NCBI GenBank assembly: GCA_041486185.1
Contig: JBGPKX010000215.1
Location: 1-10,392 of the forward strand
Direction of reading: 5' to 3'
Source of the DNA: QHXW01 sp041486185
Lineage (GTDB): Bacteria; Acidobacteriota; Terriglobia; Bryobacterales; Bryobacteraceae
DNA: 10,392 nucleotides
The notes beneath the pieces were generated by a model. It had not been told where the DNA came from and searched no databases. It worked only from the letters and a program-made list of their open reading frames with translations. How positions within the stretch are numbered: position 1 is the stretch's first letter; each line of letters opens with the position of its first letter. Below are positions 1 through 6,783 of the stretch, one piece after another. Made by a program: the position numbers and the translations under genes.

Positions 1-503
1 CCCGTCGCGGTGAGTTGCGGATCCCCCACCGATTTCGCCAGACCGAATCCACCCAACCGCACGATTCCCTCGGTGGTGATCACCAGGCTGGAAGCCGTCA
101 GACCCCGGTGGATGATGCCGTGCCCATGCGCGCACTCGAGCCCCGCCAGCGCCTGGCATGTATACCGCACTGCATCTTTCCAGGCGATCGGACCCGACTC
201 CAGCCGCTCCGCCACCGTGATGCCCGGCACATACTCGGTAGTCATCACCAACTGGCCGTCTGTTTCCCGCGCATTGTAAAACGTCACAATATTGGGATGC
301 ACCAGCCGCGCGTGTACTTTGATCTCGCGGAGAAACCGCGCCGTCTGCTCTTCGCTAGCCTGCCCGCCCTTAAGAAGGATCTTCAGAGTCTCGAAGCGCT
401 GGGCCAAGGCGTTTCTGACTTTGTAAGTTACACCGGTCTTGGAGCTTCCTAAGACCTCGACGATCTCGTATCCCGCGACGGTATTGCCTACTTCAAATCC
501 CAT
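1..503 (-). CDS. Serine/threonine kinase-fold protein, probable pseudokinase (3' part outside window)
   Basis: The reading frame opens at ATG 503-501 and runs off the window edge after 167 codons. It shows the N lobe and the start of the C lobe of a eukaryotic-like (Hanks/PknB-type) Ser/Thr kinase: a degenerate glycine loop (LGSSKTGVTYKV, about residues 18-29), the ATP-anchoring Lys41 in ETLKIL, the helix-C Glu60 in FLREIK, and HPNIV at 69-73. The catalytic loop, normally HRDLKPxN, reads HRGLTASS (132-139), losing Asp, Lys and Asn. The DFG motif reads GGFG (151-154), losing the Mg-binding Asp. The K/E pair that shapes the nucleotide site is kept while both catalytic aspartates are gone, so phosphotransfer is unlikely and a scaffold or sensor role is inferred. 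A GGAG Shine-Dalgarno lies 5 bases before the ATG. The fold is clear; loss of activity is inference from motifs. Whatever follows the kinase domain, often a membrane segment or sensor repeats, is not visible. Confidence 0.85.
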   Translation of the reverse strand, partial: MGFEVGNTVAGYEIVEVLGSSKTGVTYKVRNALAQRFETLKILLKGGQASEEQTARFLREIKVHARLVHPNIVTFYNARETDGQLVMTTEYVPGITVAERLESGPIAWKDAVRYTCQALAGLECAHGHGIIHRGLTASSLVITTEGIVRLGGFGLAKSVGDPQLTAT

Positions 504-547
504 GTCGGCTCCAGACCTTTAGTCGATATAGTAATGACCTACGCACG

Positions 548-577
548 ATTGTATGAAATAGTCTCGTACGCGGTCAA
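548..577 (-). promoter_or_regulatory. Sigma-70-type promoter of the kinase-fold gene
   Basis: On the minus strand TTGACC (577-572) is followed after 18 bases by TACAAT (553-548). This is a close match to the housekeeping -35/-10 consensus and predicts a start near position 541, a leader of about 38 bases, and the GGAG ribosome site before the ATG at 503. It is the only promoter in the window with a convincing -35. Position and orientation fit the downstream kinase gene. Confidence 0.6.
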
Positions 578-607
578 TTAAGATGACTATGAGTCTGTGG
601 AAAATCT

Positions 608-622
608 ACTAACTCAGTTAGT
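608..622. promoter_or_regulatory. 15-bp perfect palindrome upstream of the kinase promoter, operator candidate
   Basis: ACTAACT-C-AGTTAGT is a perfect 7+1+7 inverted repeat in the AT-rich spacer between the ceramidase-fold gene and the kinase-fold gene. It lies about 30 bp upstream of the kinase -35. A one-base centre cannot form a good RNA hairpin, so a protein-binding site is more likely than a terminator. Further TAACT half-sites occur at 630-634 and 664-668; the latter reads CTAACTCAGG and resembles the left arm plus centre. The bound regulator is unknown. The rest of 504-672 holds no gene that I can see. Confidence 0.4.
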
Positions 623-672
623 GCGATATTAACTAAGAGGTATAGGTTATGTAAGACGACAGCTAACTCAGG

Positions 673-2109
673 TTATCCTTGTTGCCGCCGCAGCGGATAA
701 GACCGTTGCTGGCGCGGGTCAATCCAAGGCTCGGCGCCAACCACCGCCAGAGCGCCCTTGAGAATTTCGTCCTCAACGTCCAGCGACCACCCCACCGGGC
801 ACGTATATTGCACGCGCAAAGCCTGCGATTGATAAAGGTCCAGCCGCACATTCTCTCGCGTCGGAATGTAGAGATTGTGCTCGGCGAAGTATCCGAACAC
901 CATCGCCGGTCCGCGTTGGCGCAGTACTTCTTTTATGCGCATTCCGATCTGCGCCAGCGGTTCGCTCTGAATCGCCAGCAAGGTCAGGCGCCCGATCTGC
1001 GCACCCAGCACTTCCACAAAACGGCACGGATATTTGCGCGGCGTTGCGAGCTGCTTGACCAGAAACTCCTCATCGGTGCAGATGTATTCCGAAATGCGCT
1101 TCGGAAATGGAATGCCTTCCTTATAATGCCGGATAAGCTGGCGAATCCAGTTGGTATCGCGGCGCGGGTCGGGGAACGCCTTGAGTCCGATGTCCATTGG
1201 CACATCGCGCGCCAGCTCAAGCGCCAGCGGATAGGGGATTGGATCGGCCAGCGGGAGATCGACCAGCTTCAACCGGCTTTCGATCGGTCCGGATACGTCC
1301 TGGAGCTTGCCCTCGGCGATGCCGGCCGCCGCCTGCGCCAGCTCGTGGCCGCGCGCTTTGCACGCCGCCAGAAAATCCGTAGTGCCCTCGGGCGCGAACG
1401 TGTACTGATTGCCTCCGCAGGCATCGGCGTAAATCGCCACTGCCCCGGGATACTTGGTTTCCAGCTCCTCCATCGCGAAACCCGGATGCGAAGCTCCATA
1501 CAGTTTTCGCGGACCGAGCTGCGGGTGCGTAGGGTAATTGAACAGCAGCGCCGCCACTCGCCCGCCGCGCATCACCTTTAGTAACTGCAACTCGTAATCG
1601 GGCGGATCGCTGCGCTGGGCACGCGTGAAGTATCCGTAGCCATTGCCGAAAAGCAGCTCGGCGTCGCCGTTCTCGCCGGCGATAGCTTCGCGGATGGCGC
1701 CAAAGATCTTCTCCGCCAACTCGCGGCCGTAGTCGAAATTGCCGGAGGCAATCTGGATCGGCCCCTGATGATTGTGCGTGGCCAGCAGCACCAGATAGGC
1801 AGGCGGAATGCCGAGTTCTCTCTCGACACGCTCGCGCAGGATGGGCGTGGCTACATCCAAACAGTTGAGGTCGTAGTTGACGACGACCATGCGCCGCGTG
1901 CCGTCGAACAGAGTCAGCACGCGCGAATGGAGCCGCGCGTACGCCTCGGGCGGATCCGGCTTATCGCCGCTCGCGCAGAGGCGCGGCCGGTCGGGCGTGA
2001 TGTCGATTTTCGCCGTGCCGGCCCTGAGCTTGATTGGATTGGACTGCGCTGCCAGTGGCGCCGCGCCGGCCAGTTTCAAGAATTCCCTGCGCCCCAATGC
2101 GGAATACAT
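673..2109 (-). CDS. Tat-exported neutral/alkaline ceramidase-fold protein
   Basis: This 478-residue protein belongs to the neutral/alkaline non-lysosomal ceramidase N-terminal-domain family, zinc hydrolases that in characterised members cleave the amide of ceramides outside the cytoplasm. It opens with a twin-arginine signal (GRREFLKLAGAAPLAAQ, residues 6-22), so export in folded form is predicted. The family's opening motif follows (GTAKIDITP, 31-39). Candidate zinc ligands are His112/His114 in ATHNHQGP, His195 in NYPTHPQ, Glu383 in QSEPLAQIG and Tyr414 in NLYIPT. The segment equivalent to the GDxSPN nucleophile motif of true ceramidases reads DACGGNQ (229-235) and has no serine, so the substrate is probably not ordinary ceramide. 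An in-frame TAG lies eight codons before the ATG, so 2109 is the only credible start, and the Tat motif supports it. The gene lies 46 bp after the NmrA-like gene but has its own -10 box. Confidence 0.8.
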   Translation of the reverse strand: MYSALGRREFLKLAGAAPLAAQSNPIKLRAGTAKIDITPDRPRLCASGDKPDPPEAYARLHSRVLTLFDGTRRMVVVNYDLNCLDVATPILRERVERELGIPPAYLVLLATHNHQGPIQIASGNFDYGRELAEKIFGAIREAIAGENGDAELLFGNGYGYFTRAQRSDPPDYELQLLKVMRGGRVAALLFNYPTHPQLGPRKLYGASHPGFAMEELETKYPGAVAIYADACGGNQYTFAPEGTTDFLAACKARGHELAQAAAGIAEGKLQDVSGPIESRLKLVDLPLADPIPYPLALELARDVPMDIGLKAFPDPRRDTNWIRQLIRHYKEGIPFPKRISEYICTDEEFLVKQLATPRKYPCRFVEVLGAQIGRLTLLAIQSEPLAQIGMRIKEVLRQRGPAMVFGYFAEHNLYIPTRENVRLDLYQSQALRVQYTCPVGWSLDVEDEILKGALAVVGAEPWIDPRQQRSYPLRRQQG

Positions 2110-2116
2110 AAGCGCC

Positions 2117-2122
2117 AGTATA
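2117..2122 (-). promoter_or_regulatory. -10 box TATACT exactly 7 bases before the start codon (leaderless type)
   Basis: On the minus strand TATACT is followed by seven bases and then the ATG at 2109. Transcription normally begins about 7 bases after a -10 hexamer, which would place +1 on the A of the ATG. No purine-rich Shine-Dalgarno is present in the short gap. The -35 region is not recognisable. The same hexamer and spacing recur at 6771-6776 and 8653-8658. Confidence 0.5.
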
Positions 2123-2155
2123 CGATCCCACTAAAGCAGCCATTGCAGACTCCGG

Positions 2156-3064
2156 CTACGCCTTCGCGGCTTCAGCCTTGAACTGATCCTTGTTCGCCTT
2201 CATCCACGCTTCGAACGCTTGCATGCCCGGATAGAGCGCACGGCTCTGCGCCACATCGGCGCGACGCTCGGGAATGTAAAGGCGATTGAACTCAAACATG
2301 TCCGCCAGTTCTTGCGCGCCGGGAAATCCGAGCGCTGCATAGGTTGCTCTCGGAATGTAGTTATAGACCACCTTCTGCCCCAGTATGCGCGACATGATCT
2401 CGGCATATGTTTTTCCGGGCAGATCGTCACCCACGATGCCCACCGACCGGTCGCGGAACTCCGCTGGACGGTCGAAAATGGCGGCCACCACTCCTCCCAC
2501 ATCCTCCACCGCAACTCCCGCCAGCGGCGTGTCACCTTGCGGAAAGCCGAAGGCCAGCGCGCCATCCGCCTGCTTCTGTGGAGGAAATGACAGGAAGTTC
2601 TCGAAGTAAAACGCCACATGCACGAACGTCGCGCCGAGTCCCAGATCCCGTGCGTACTGTTCCAACTCCGCTTTGATGTCGAAATGCGGCACCTCAATCG
2701 CGCCCTTGCTGATCTGTTTCGCGCTGGGCAGCGTGCTTAAGACGAAATGCTCCACCCGAGCCGCTTTCACCGCCTCGATGAGGTTGCGCCCGTGCTGCCG
2801 CTCGCCGCCGAAATGTTCCCAGAAATTCGTGACGCCGAAGCAGGCATAGCACCCCGCGAGCGCAGACTCGACGCTGCGCCGATCGGCCAGATCACCCTTG
2901 ACGACCTCCGCCCCGCCCTTCGCCAGTGCCGCCGATTTGGCCGAGTTCGGATCGCGCGTCAGACAGCGGACGCGAAACTTTCCGCCCCTCAGCAAATGGC
3001 GGGCAACACCGCCGCCTTGCGCCCCGGTCGCTCCGGTAACCAGAATTGTTTTGCCGTCAGCCAT
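2156..3064 (-). CDS. NmrA/HSCARG-type NAD(P)-binding protein
   Basis: The protein has 302 residues and the N-terminal Rossmann motif GATGAQGGGV (11-20) typical of the NmrA-like branch of the atypical short-chain dehydrogenases. The first strand is KTILVT (5-10), and an arginine-containing loop after strand two (CLTRDPNS) usually reads the NADP phosphate. Downstream come GDLAD, a FGVTNFWEHF segment, and HFVLSTLPSA in place of the usual SxxxYxxxK catalytic centre. No Tyr-Lys dyad is evident, so a redox or ligand-sensing role is as likely as an enzymatic one. Full length for the family. The ATG at 3064 is preceded by a weak AGGCAGG ribosome site 7 bases upstream. It may be co-transcribed with the exported protein 46 bp downstream, but no functional link is obvious. 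Confidence 0.85.
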   Translation of the reverse strand: MADGKTILVTGATGAQGGGVARHLLRGGKFRVRCLTRDPNSAKSAALAKGGAEVVKGDLADRRSVESALAGCYACFGVTNFWEHFGGERQHGRNLIEAVKAARVEHFVLSTLPSAKQISKGAIEVPHFDIKAELEQYARDLGLGATFVHVAFYFENFLSFPPQKQADGALAFGFPQGDTPLAGVAVEDVGGVVAAIFDRPAEFRDRSVGIVGDDLPGKTYAEIMSRILGQKVVYNYIPRATYAALGFPGAQELADMFEFNRLYIPERRADVAQSRALYPGMQAFEAWMKANKDQFKAEAAKA

Positions 3065-3172
3065 GGCCCAACCTGCCTTTCAGATTCTATTACAGCAGAT
3101 AGCACTTTGTTCGGAATTACGATGACCAGCGGGATTACTGACTCATCAGGTTCCCGAAAGTGGCGCTCACAA

Positions 3173-3198
3173 CCACTCCCTCACGGTCGTGGCTCGGA
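3173..3198 (-). repeat. Dispersed GC-rich repeat, unit A
   Basis: Read on the minus strand this begins TCCGAGCCACGACCGTGAGG and continues GAGTGG. It shares the skeleton CGAGCC...GTGAGnnAGyGG with the unit at 3269-3294 on the opposite strand. I recall a near-identical intergenic word from many acidobacterial and planctomycete genomes, where its translation leaves PLPHGRGS tails on spurious reading frames. The similarity between the two units here is seen directly; the genome-wide spread is from memory and not checked. Confidence 0.5.
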
Positions 3199-3221
3199 AA
3201 AGTGATGGCTAATGCGAGAGT

Positions 3222-3248
3222 GGCACCGGCGCGCGCGTGAGCATGCGG
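3222..3248 (+). repeat. Dispersed GC-rich repeat, partial unit C
   Basis: CGTGAGCATGCGG (3236-3248) matches CGTGAGCAAGCGG (3282-3294) at 12 of 13 positions in the same orientation 46 bp away, and both are preceded by a GC-rich CCGG...GCGC stretch. It looks like a decayed copy of the neighbouring unit lacking the CGAGCC end. Confidence 0.4.
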
Positions 3249-3265
3249 ATCGCAATGCGGGCGGT

Positions 3266-3331
3266 TAACGAGCCGGGCGCACGTGAGCAAGCGGGCCGCC
3301 GGCAACTTCTTCAGCAGCCGGCTCGTTAGCC
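3266..3331. repeat. Repeat unit B within a long inverted repeat that covers the mutase stop codon
   Basis: TAACGAGCCGG (3266-3276) and CCGGCTCGTTA (3318-3328) are perfect 11-bp inverted arms separated by 41 bp; allowing one mismatch the arms extend to 14 bp (to GGTTAACGAGCCGG and its partner). The right arm contains the last glycine codon and the TAA of the phosphohexomutase at 3326. Two GCCGGC palindromes (3298-3303 and 3317-3322) offer a competing shorter hairpin. The left half (3269-3294) is unit B of the dispersed repeat. There is no T-tract after the structure in either direction, so it is not a classical intrinsic terminator, though it could still act as a 3'-end structure for the operon. 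The remaining 3065-3172 stretch shows no gene; a weak TAGAAT -10 at 3087-3092 (minus) may serve the NmrA-like gene. Confidence 0.55.
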
Positions 3332-4684
3332 GAAGAGCGCCAGCACCGCGCTGAAAAGTTTCTCTACCTGTGGCTCGCTCTTGGCCTCAGCCGCCACGCG
3401 GAGTAGCGGTTCGGTGTTGGACGCCCGCACGTGGATCCAGCCTTCGGGCATGAGCAGTTTGAGGCCATCGGAACGATCCTTCTGCGCCGCTGGAAATTGC
3501 GCTTCCAGGCTCTGCATCAGCGGGCCGAGCCGGCCGTGCTGGAATGCCACTTTTCCGTAACGGCGGAAATACTTCGGCAGTTGCGCGGCCAGCGTCGAGA
3601 TTTTTTCCCCGGTCTCGGCCATGCGATCCAGCAGGAACGCCATACCGGTATAGCTGTCGCGGCAAAGATGCACTGCCGGAAAAATGATGCCGCCGTTCGA
3701 GCCCTCGCCGCCAATCACGGCGTTCACGGCCTGCATGGTTTCGACCACGTTGGCCTCGCCCACCGGCGTGCGATAGACGCGCCGTCCGTGCGCGGCGGCT
3801 ACGTCGTCGATGACCGATGAAGTTGTCAGGTTCACCACCACATCCCCGGGCAGCCGGCGCAACGCGGCATCGACGGCCAGCGCCAGCACATCGTCGGGAT
3901 CCAGCACGAAACCGGTCTCGTCGATCACCGCCAGCCTGTCGCCATCGGGATCCTGCGCGAAGCCGATATCGCGATGACATTTGCGCACGAGCTCCGCGAT
4001 TTCGCCCAGCACTTCGGGCCGCGGCTCAGCTTCACGCGGAAACGGCTTGGTGGGATCGATCGCGATGGCCTCCAGATCGCAGCCAAGGACATCGCGCAGG
4101 AATCCCGGCGTGGTCACCGCGCCCGCGCCGTTGACGGCATCGAGCGCCACGCGAAATTTCCGCTGGCGGATGCGCTCGGCGTCCACGTGCGCCAGCACTT
4201 TACGGAAATGCAGCTTGGGCGCCGAATCATAATCCGTGATCACGCGCCGCATTTCCTCGTTGGTCGCCTGGTGGAAATCGCTCTGATGATACAAATCGAG
4301 CAGCTCCGCGCGCTCGTAAGTGTTGAAGAACAGCCCTTGCGCGTTGAACAACTTCAGCGCGTTGTATTCCGGCGGATTGTGGGAGGCGGTGACGGCGATG
4401 CCGCCCTGTGCGCGCGTGGCCGCCACGTACATCTGAATCGTGGGCGTAGGCAGGATGCCGGTTTCCACCACTTCGCATCCCGCCGCCAGGAGTCCGCAGG
4501 CCACCGCGTGCGTGAGCATCTCGCCCGAGGCGCGCGTATCGCGCCCCACGACAACTCGCCCGCCACCCACGTAAGTACCGAACGCCTGCGCGAAGGAACA
4601 GGCCAGCGCCGGCGTGAGGAACTCGCCCACCACGCCGCGAATTCCCGCTACGCCGATCTTCAGCAAATGTTCGCGCCGCGGCAT
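3326..4684 (-). CDS. Phosphohexomutase, GlmM/PMM-PGM type
   Basis: This 452-residue alpha-D-phosphohexomutase moves phosphate between C6 and C1 of a hexose phosphate in the cytoplasm, feeding sugar-nucleotide synthesis. All four active-site loops are intact: the phosphoserine loop TASHNP (99-104, Ser101), the magnesium loop DPDGDR (245-250), the sugar loop GGEGSNGG (325-332) and the phosphate loop RASNTEP (420-426). The sugar loop resembles the archaeal-type glucosamine/glucose/mannose mutases more than bacterial GlmM (GEQSGH), so glucosamine, glucose or mannose phosphate are all possible and I give no symbol. The start ATG abuts the TAG of the upstream paralogue (TAG|ATG), with AGGAG at 4699-4695, 10 bases before the start, inside that gene, which suggests translational coupling. 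Third gene of the operon that starts at 6757. Confidence 0.9.
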   Translation of the reverse strand: MPRREHLLKIGVAGIRGVVGEFLTPALACSFAQAFGTYVGGGRVVVGRDTRASGEMLTHAVACGLLAAGCEVVETGILPTPTIQMYVAATRAQGGIAVTASHNPPEYNALKLFNAQGLFFNTYERAELLDLYHQSDFHQATNEEMRRVITDYDSAPKLHFRKVLAHVDAERIRQRKFRVALDAVNGAGAVTTPGFLRDVLGCDLEAIAIDPTKPFPREAEPRPEVLGEIAELVRKCHRDIGFAQDPDGDRLAVIDETGFVLDPDDVLALAVDAALRRLPGDVVVNLTTSSVIDDVAAAHGRRVYRTPVGEANVVETMQAVNAVIGGEGSNGGIIFPAVHLCRDSYTGMAFLLDRMAETGEKISTLAAQLPKYFRRYGKVAFQHGRLGPLMQSLEAQFPAAQKDRSDGLKLLMPEGWIHVRASNTEPLLRVAAEAKSEPQVEKLFSAVLALFG

Positions 4685-6058
4685 CTAGGCGAAGCTCCTG
4701 ACTTGCTCGATCAGCGCCTCATACAATTCGCGCGGAGCCTCGCCACGTCGCTCGCAGATGATGCGCACCACTGGCTCGGTCTGGCTGACGCGCACGTGAA
4801 ACCAGCGGTCCGGCCAGTCCACGCGGAGCCCGTCCACCACACTGGCGCGCCCGTCGGCGTAGGTCTCGCGAAGCGCCGCCAGCAGTGCCGGGATGCGGTG
4901 CGTCACCAGCGGCACCTGGCCTTTCAGGATGGAATATTTCGGATAGCCGGCGATGATTTCGGAAAGCTTGCGGCCGCGTTCGCGCATCATCGAAAGCACC
5001 GCCAGCATGGAAGCGATGCCATCGTAGACAAAGCGGAACTGCGGCATCATGATGGCGCCCGTGCCTTCGCCCGCCAGTGCGATCTGCTCCGGCCGGTAGA
5101 TCGAAAGCGCGTCGATGGCTGCCTGCCGGCCCACGGCTACACGTACCACCTCGCCGCCGTGCCTCGCGGCGATCTCGTCTACCAAGGCAGTGGTCGAAAC
5201 GTTGGTGATGATGAGCTTTCCCTCGCCGCGCGGCAGCAAATAATCGGCCAGCAGCGGCAGCACCATCTCTTCCGACATGGGCACGCCGTCTTCGGTGGCA
5301 AAGGCCACGCGGTCGGAATCGGCGTCGAACAGGAAACCCGCGTCCGCGCCCAGCGGCTTCATCAGCGGCGCAAGCTGCAAGCCCACCATGTCTTTGTTGG
5401 TGGCCGGCTCATGCGCGAACGCCACGCCCTGCATTTTTTCGTTGATCAGGATGAAGCTGAAGCCGAAGCGCTCGTTCATGCGCCGCAGTATCAAAGCCGA
5501 TGTCCCGCTGCAGCAATCCACCACCACGCGAAATTCGCGCAGCGTGTTGAAATCGAACACGGCCCCAAGCTCGTCGAGATAAGGATCGAGCGCATTCGCT
5601 TCCTTGCGCAGCTTGCCTATCTCGTTCCACTCGACGAAGCTGAATTTCCTGAGGTGATAAATATCCAGCAGCTCGTTGGCTTCGGCGCTCGAAAGATAAA
5701 TGGCGTTGCGGCCGAAAAACTTGAGCGCGTTCCACTCAGCGGCATTGTGGCTGGCGCCGATCGAGATGCCGCCGGCGGCGTCCATGCGGCGAATGGTGTG
5801 CTGGATCACCGGCGTGGGGGCAATGCCGAGGTCGACCACATTTCTGCCGCAGGCCAGCAGGCCCGCCACCACTCCTTCGCGGATCATGATGCCGCTGGCG
5901 CGTGGATCGCGGCCGATGATCACGGCCTTACCGGGTTCCAGAAACGTGCCGAAGGCCGAAGCGAAATCCAGCACGTGCGCCGCCGTCAGACCGCCGCCCA
6001 CCACGCCGCGCAGCCCTACCTGCGAAATGCGCAGTGATTTGACGGCTTCTCCGGCCAT
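4685..6058 (-). CDS. Divergent second phosphohexomutase paralogue
   Basis: This 457-residue protein is a paralogue of its downstream neighbour, with catalytic landmarks at almost identical positions. The phosphoserine loop is GASHNA (101-106, Ser103). The magnesium loop is DADSDR (245-250) in place of DPDGDR and keeps all three aspartates. The sugar loop is AGEGTG (329-334) and the phosphate loop RVSQTEP (423-429) in place of RxSNTEP. Catalysis is therefore plausible, but every specificity loop differs, pointing to a different substrate or to a regulatory partner in a heteromeric complex. Its ATG follows the TAA of the CBM9-like gene with no gap, and GGAG lies only 3 bases before the ATG. Both mutases being kept side by side in one transcript argues for dosage-linked use. 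The family assignment is firm; the role is inferred. Confidence 0.88.
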   Translation of the reverse strand: MAGEAVKSLRISQVGLRGVVGGGLTAAHVLDFASAFGTFLEPGKAVIIGRDPRASGIMIREGVVAGLLACGRNVVDLGIAPTPVIQHTIRRMDAAGGISIGASHNAAEWNALKFFGRNAIYLSSAEANELLDIYHLRKFSFVEWNEIGKLRKEANALDPYLDELGAVFDFNTLREFRVVVDCCSGTSALILRRMNERFGFSFILINEKMQGVAFAHEPATNKDMVGLQLAPLMKPLGADAGFLFDADSDRVAFATEDGVPMSEEMVLPLLADYLLPRGEGKLIITNVSTTALVDEIAARHGGEVVRVAVGRQAAIDALSIYRPEQIALAGEGTGAIMMPQFRFVYDGIASMLAVLSMMRERGRKLSEIIAGYPKYSILKGQVPLVTHRIPALLAALRETYADGRASVVDGLRVDWPDRWFHVRVSQTEPVVRIICERRGEAPRELYEALIEQVRSFA

Positions 6059-6757
6059 TTACTCCGCCAGCCGCATGCGGCCAAACGCCTCGGGGACGTG
6101 AAACGTCTCAGCGTTCGTGGGCTGCCACGCCACATACTTGCGATGCGGGTCGGCGCCCTGACAGCGGTAGAAGTTGATGCGCATCTCGAGACCCGGCGCC
6201 GGCGGCCGCTGATCGATGCTCTTGATCGGAATGCGCATCTCGCCGCACCAGATCTTCTTGGCGGCATCGACGCGCGCCTTCACGGCGAAACCCGAGTTCC
6301 ACAGCCAGCCGTCCTCCGGCTTCGGGCTGTCGCGATCGATGTCGAGATCCACCCACTCGCCCTGCGGCGACATCTCGAATTCTTTGTACTTGCGGATGTG
6401 CTTGAAATCGGTGCCCACGAAAACCTCAGCCACGTCCCAATCCCAAAGCTGGTTGGTTTCGCGCGTTTGGCCGGGATTCGGATGCAGATGCAGCGCCTCG
6501 TACGGACAGACAAACAAGAAGTACACATTGTCCCTGGTCCAGCGCGAGCGCACTTCGGTGAGGTGACCGGGCACAACCTCGCCCTTCGGTCCGTGATCCA
6601 TAAAAATTCCGGTGACGCCTTTCCACGAGGCGGCGTACGGGTCGGCGGTGAGCGCGAAATCCGCGGGCGCGCGGTGGCTCTGGATGATGCCGGGACCTTC
6701 GGCGAGGCCCAGCGAGGTGCAGGCAAGCAGGGTGAGGCACAATCGTTCGAGCAGCAT
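6059..6757 (-). CDS. Secreted CBM9-like carbohydrate-binding protein
   Basis: This 232-residue protein has an N-terminal secretion signal (MLLERLCLTLLACTSLGLAE; hydrophobic core about 6-18) and one beta-sandwich domain of the family-9 carbohydrate-binding-module-like group. Landmarks include the lead-in PADFALTADPYAASWKG (31-47), SRWTRDNVYFLFVC (71-84), the family signature LWDWDVAEVFVG (104-115), YKEFEMSPQGEWVDLDID (124-141), and FAVKARVD followed by GEMRIPIKSI (157-181). No catalytic domain is attached, so it probably binds a glycan or glycoside outside the cytoplasm. It is the first gene of a zero-gap operon with two hexose-phosphate mutases, a striking pairing of an exported sugar binder with cytoplasmic sugar metabolism. 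The 26-bp divergent spacer to the hydrolase gene contains the only room for a promoter. Confidence 0.8.
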   Translation of the reverse strand: MLLERLCLTLLACTSLGLAEGPGIIQSHRAPADFALTADPYAASWKGVTGIFMDHGPKGEVVPGHLTEVRSRWTRDNVYFLFVCPYEALHLHPNPGQTRETNQLWDWDVAEVFVGTDFKHIRKYKEFEMSPQGEWVDLDIDRDSPKPEDGWLWNSGFAVKARVDAAKKIWCGEMRIPIKSIDQRPPAPGLEMRINFYRCQGADPHRKYVAWQPTNAETFHVPEAFGRMRLAE

Positions 6758-6768
6758 GTTGTACTTCT

Positions 6769-6774
6769 AATATA
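6769..6774 (-). promoter_or_regulatory. -10 box TATATT of the CBM9-mutase operon
   Basis: On the minus strand TATATT ends 11 bases before the ATG at 6757, predicting a leader of only about 4 bases. It overlaps the plus-strand TATACT box (6771-6776) by four bases, so one melted segment would serve both directions. There is no clear -35 and no Shine-Dalgarno in the gap. Confidence 0.45.
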
Positions 6775-6776
6775 CT
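6771..6776 (+). promoter_or_regulatory. -10 box TATACT exactly 7 bases before the hydrolase start (leaderless type)
   Basis: TATACT, then GTCCAAC, then ATG at 6784. The hexamer and the 7-base gap are identical to those at 2117-2122 and 8653-8658. This predicts initiation on the start codon. No Shine-Dalgarno is present. Confidence 0.5.
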
Positions 6777-6783
6777 GTCCAAC

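Noticed and set aside
15..452. Plus-strand open frames opposite the kinase domain
   Set aside because: The minus-strand frame has unmistakable kinase motifs; the plus frames show none.
504..672. Small protein or RNA gene in the AT-rich spacer
   Set aside because: No frame with a ribosome site and coding-like composition was found; the sequence is better explained as the kinase promoter region.
3266..3328. Intrinsic terminator for the mutase operon
   Set aside because: A stem is possible, but the 41-base loop is large and no T-run follows on the transcribed strand, so I list it as an inverted repeat only.
3974..6037. A 687-codon open frame on the plus strand, antisense to both phosphohexomutases
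   Set aside because: It is rich in His, Arg and Ala, as expected from reading GC-rich codons backwards, has no recognisable domain, and lies exactly opposite two genes with intact catalytic motifs. It is a codon-bias shadow.
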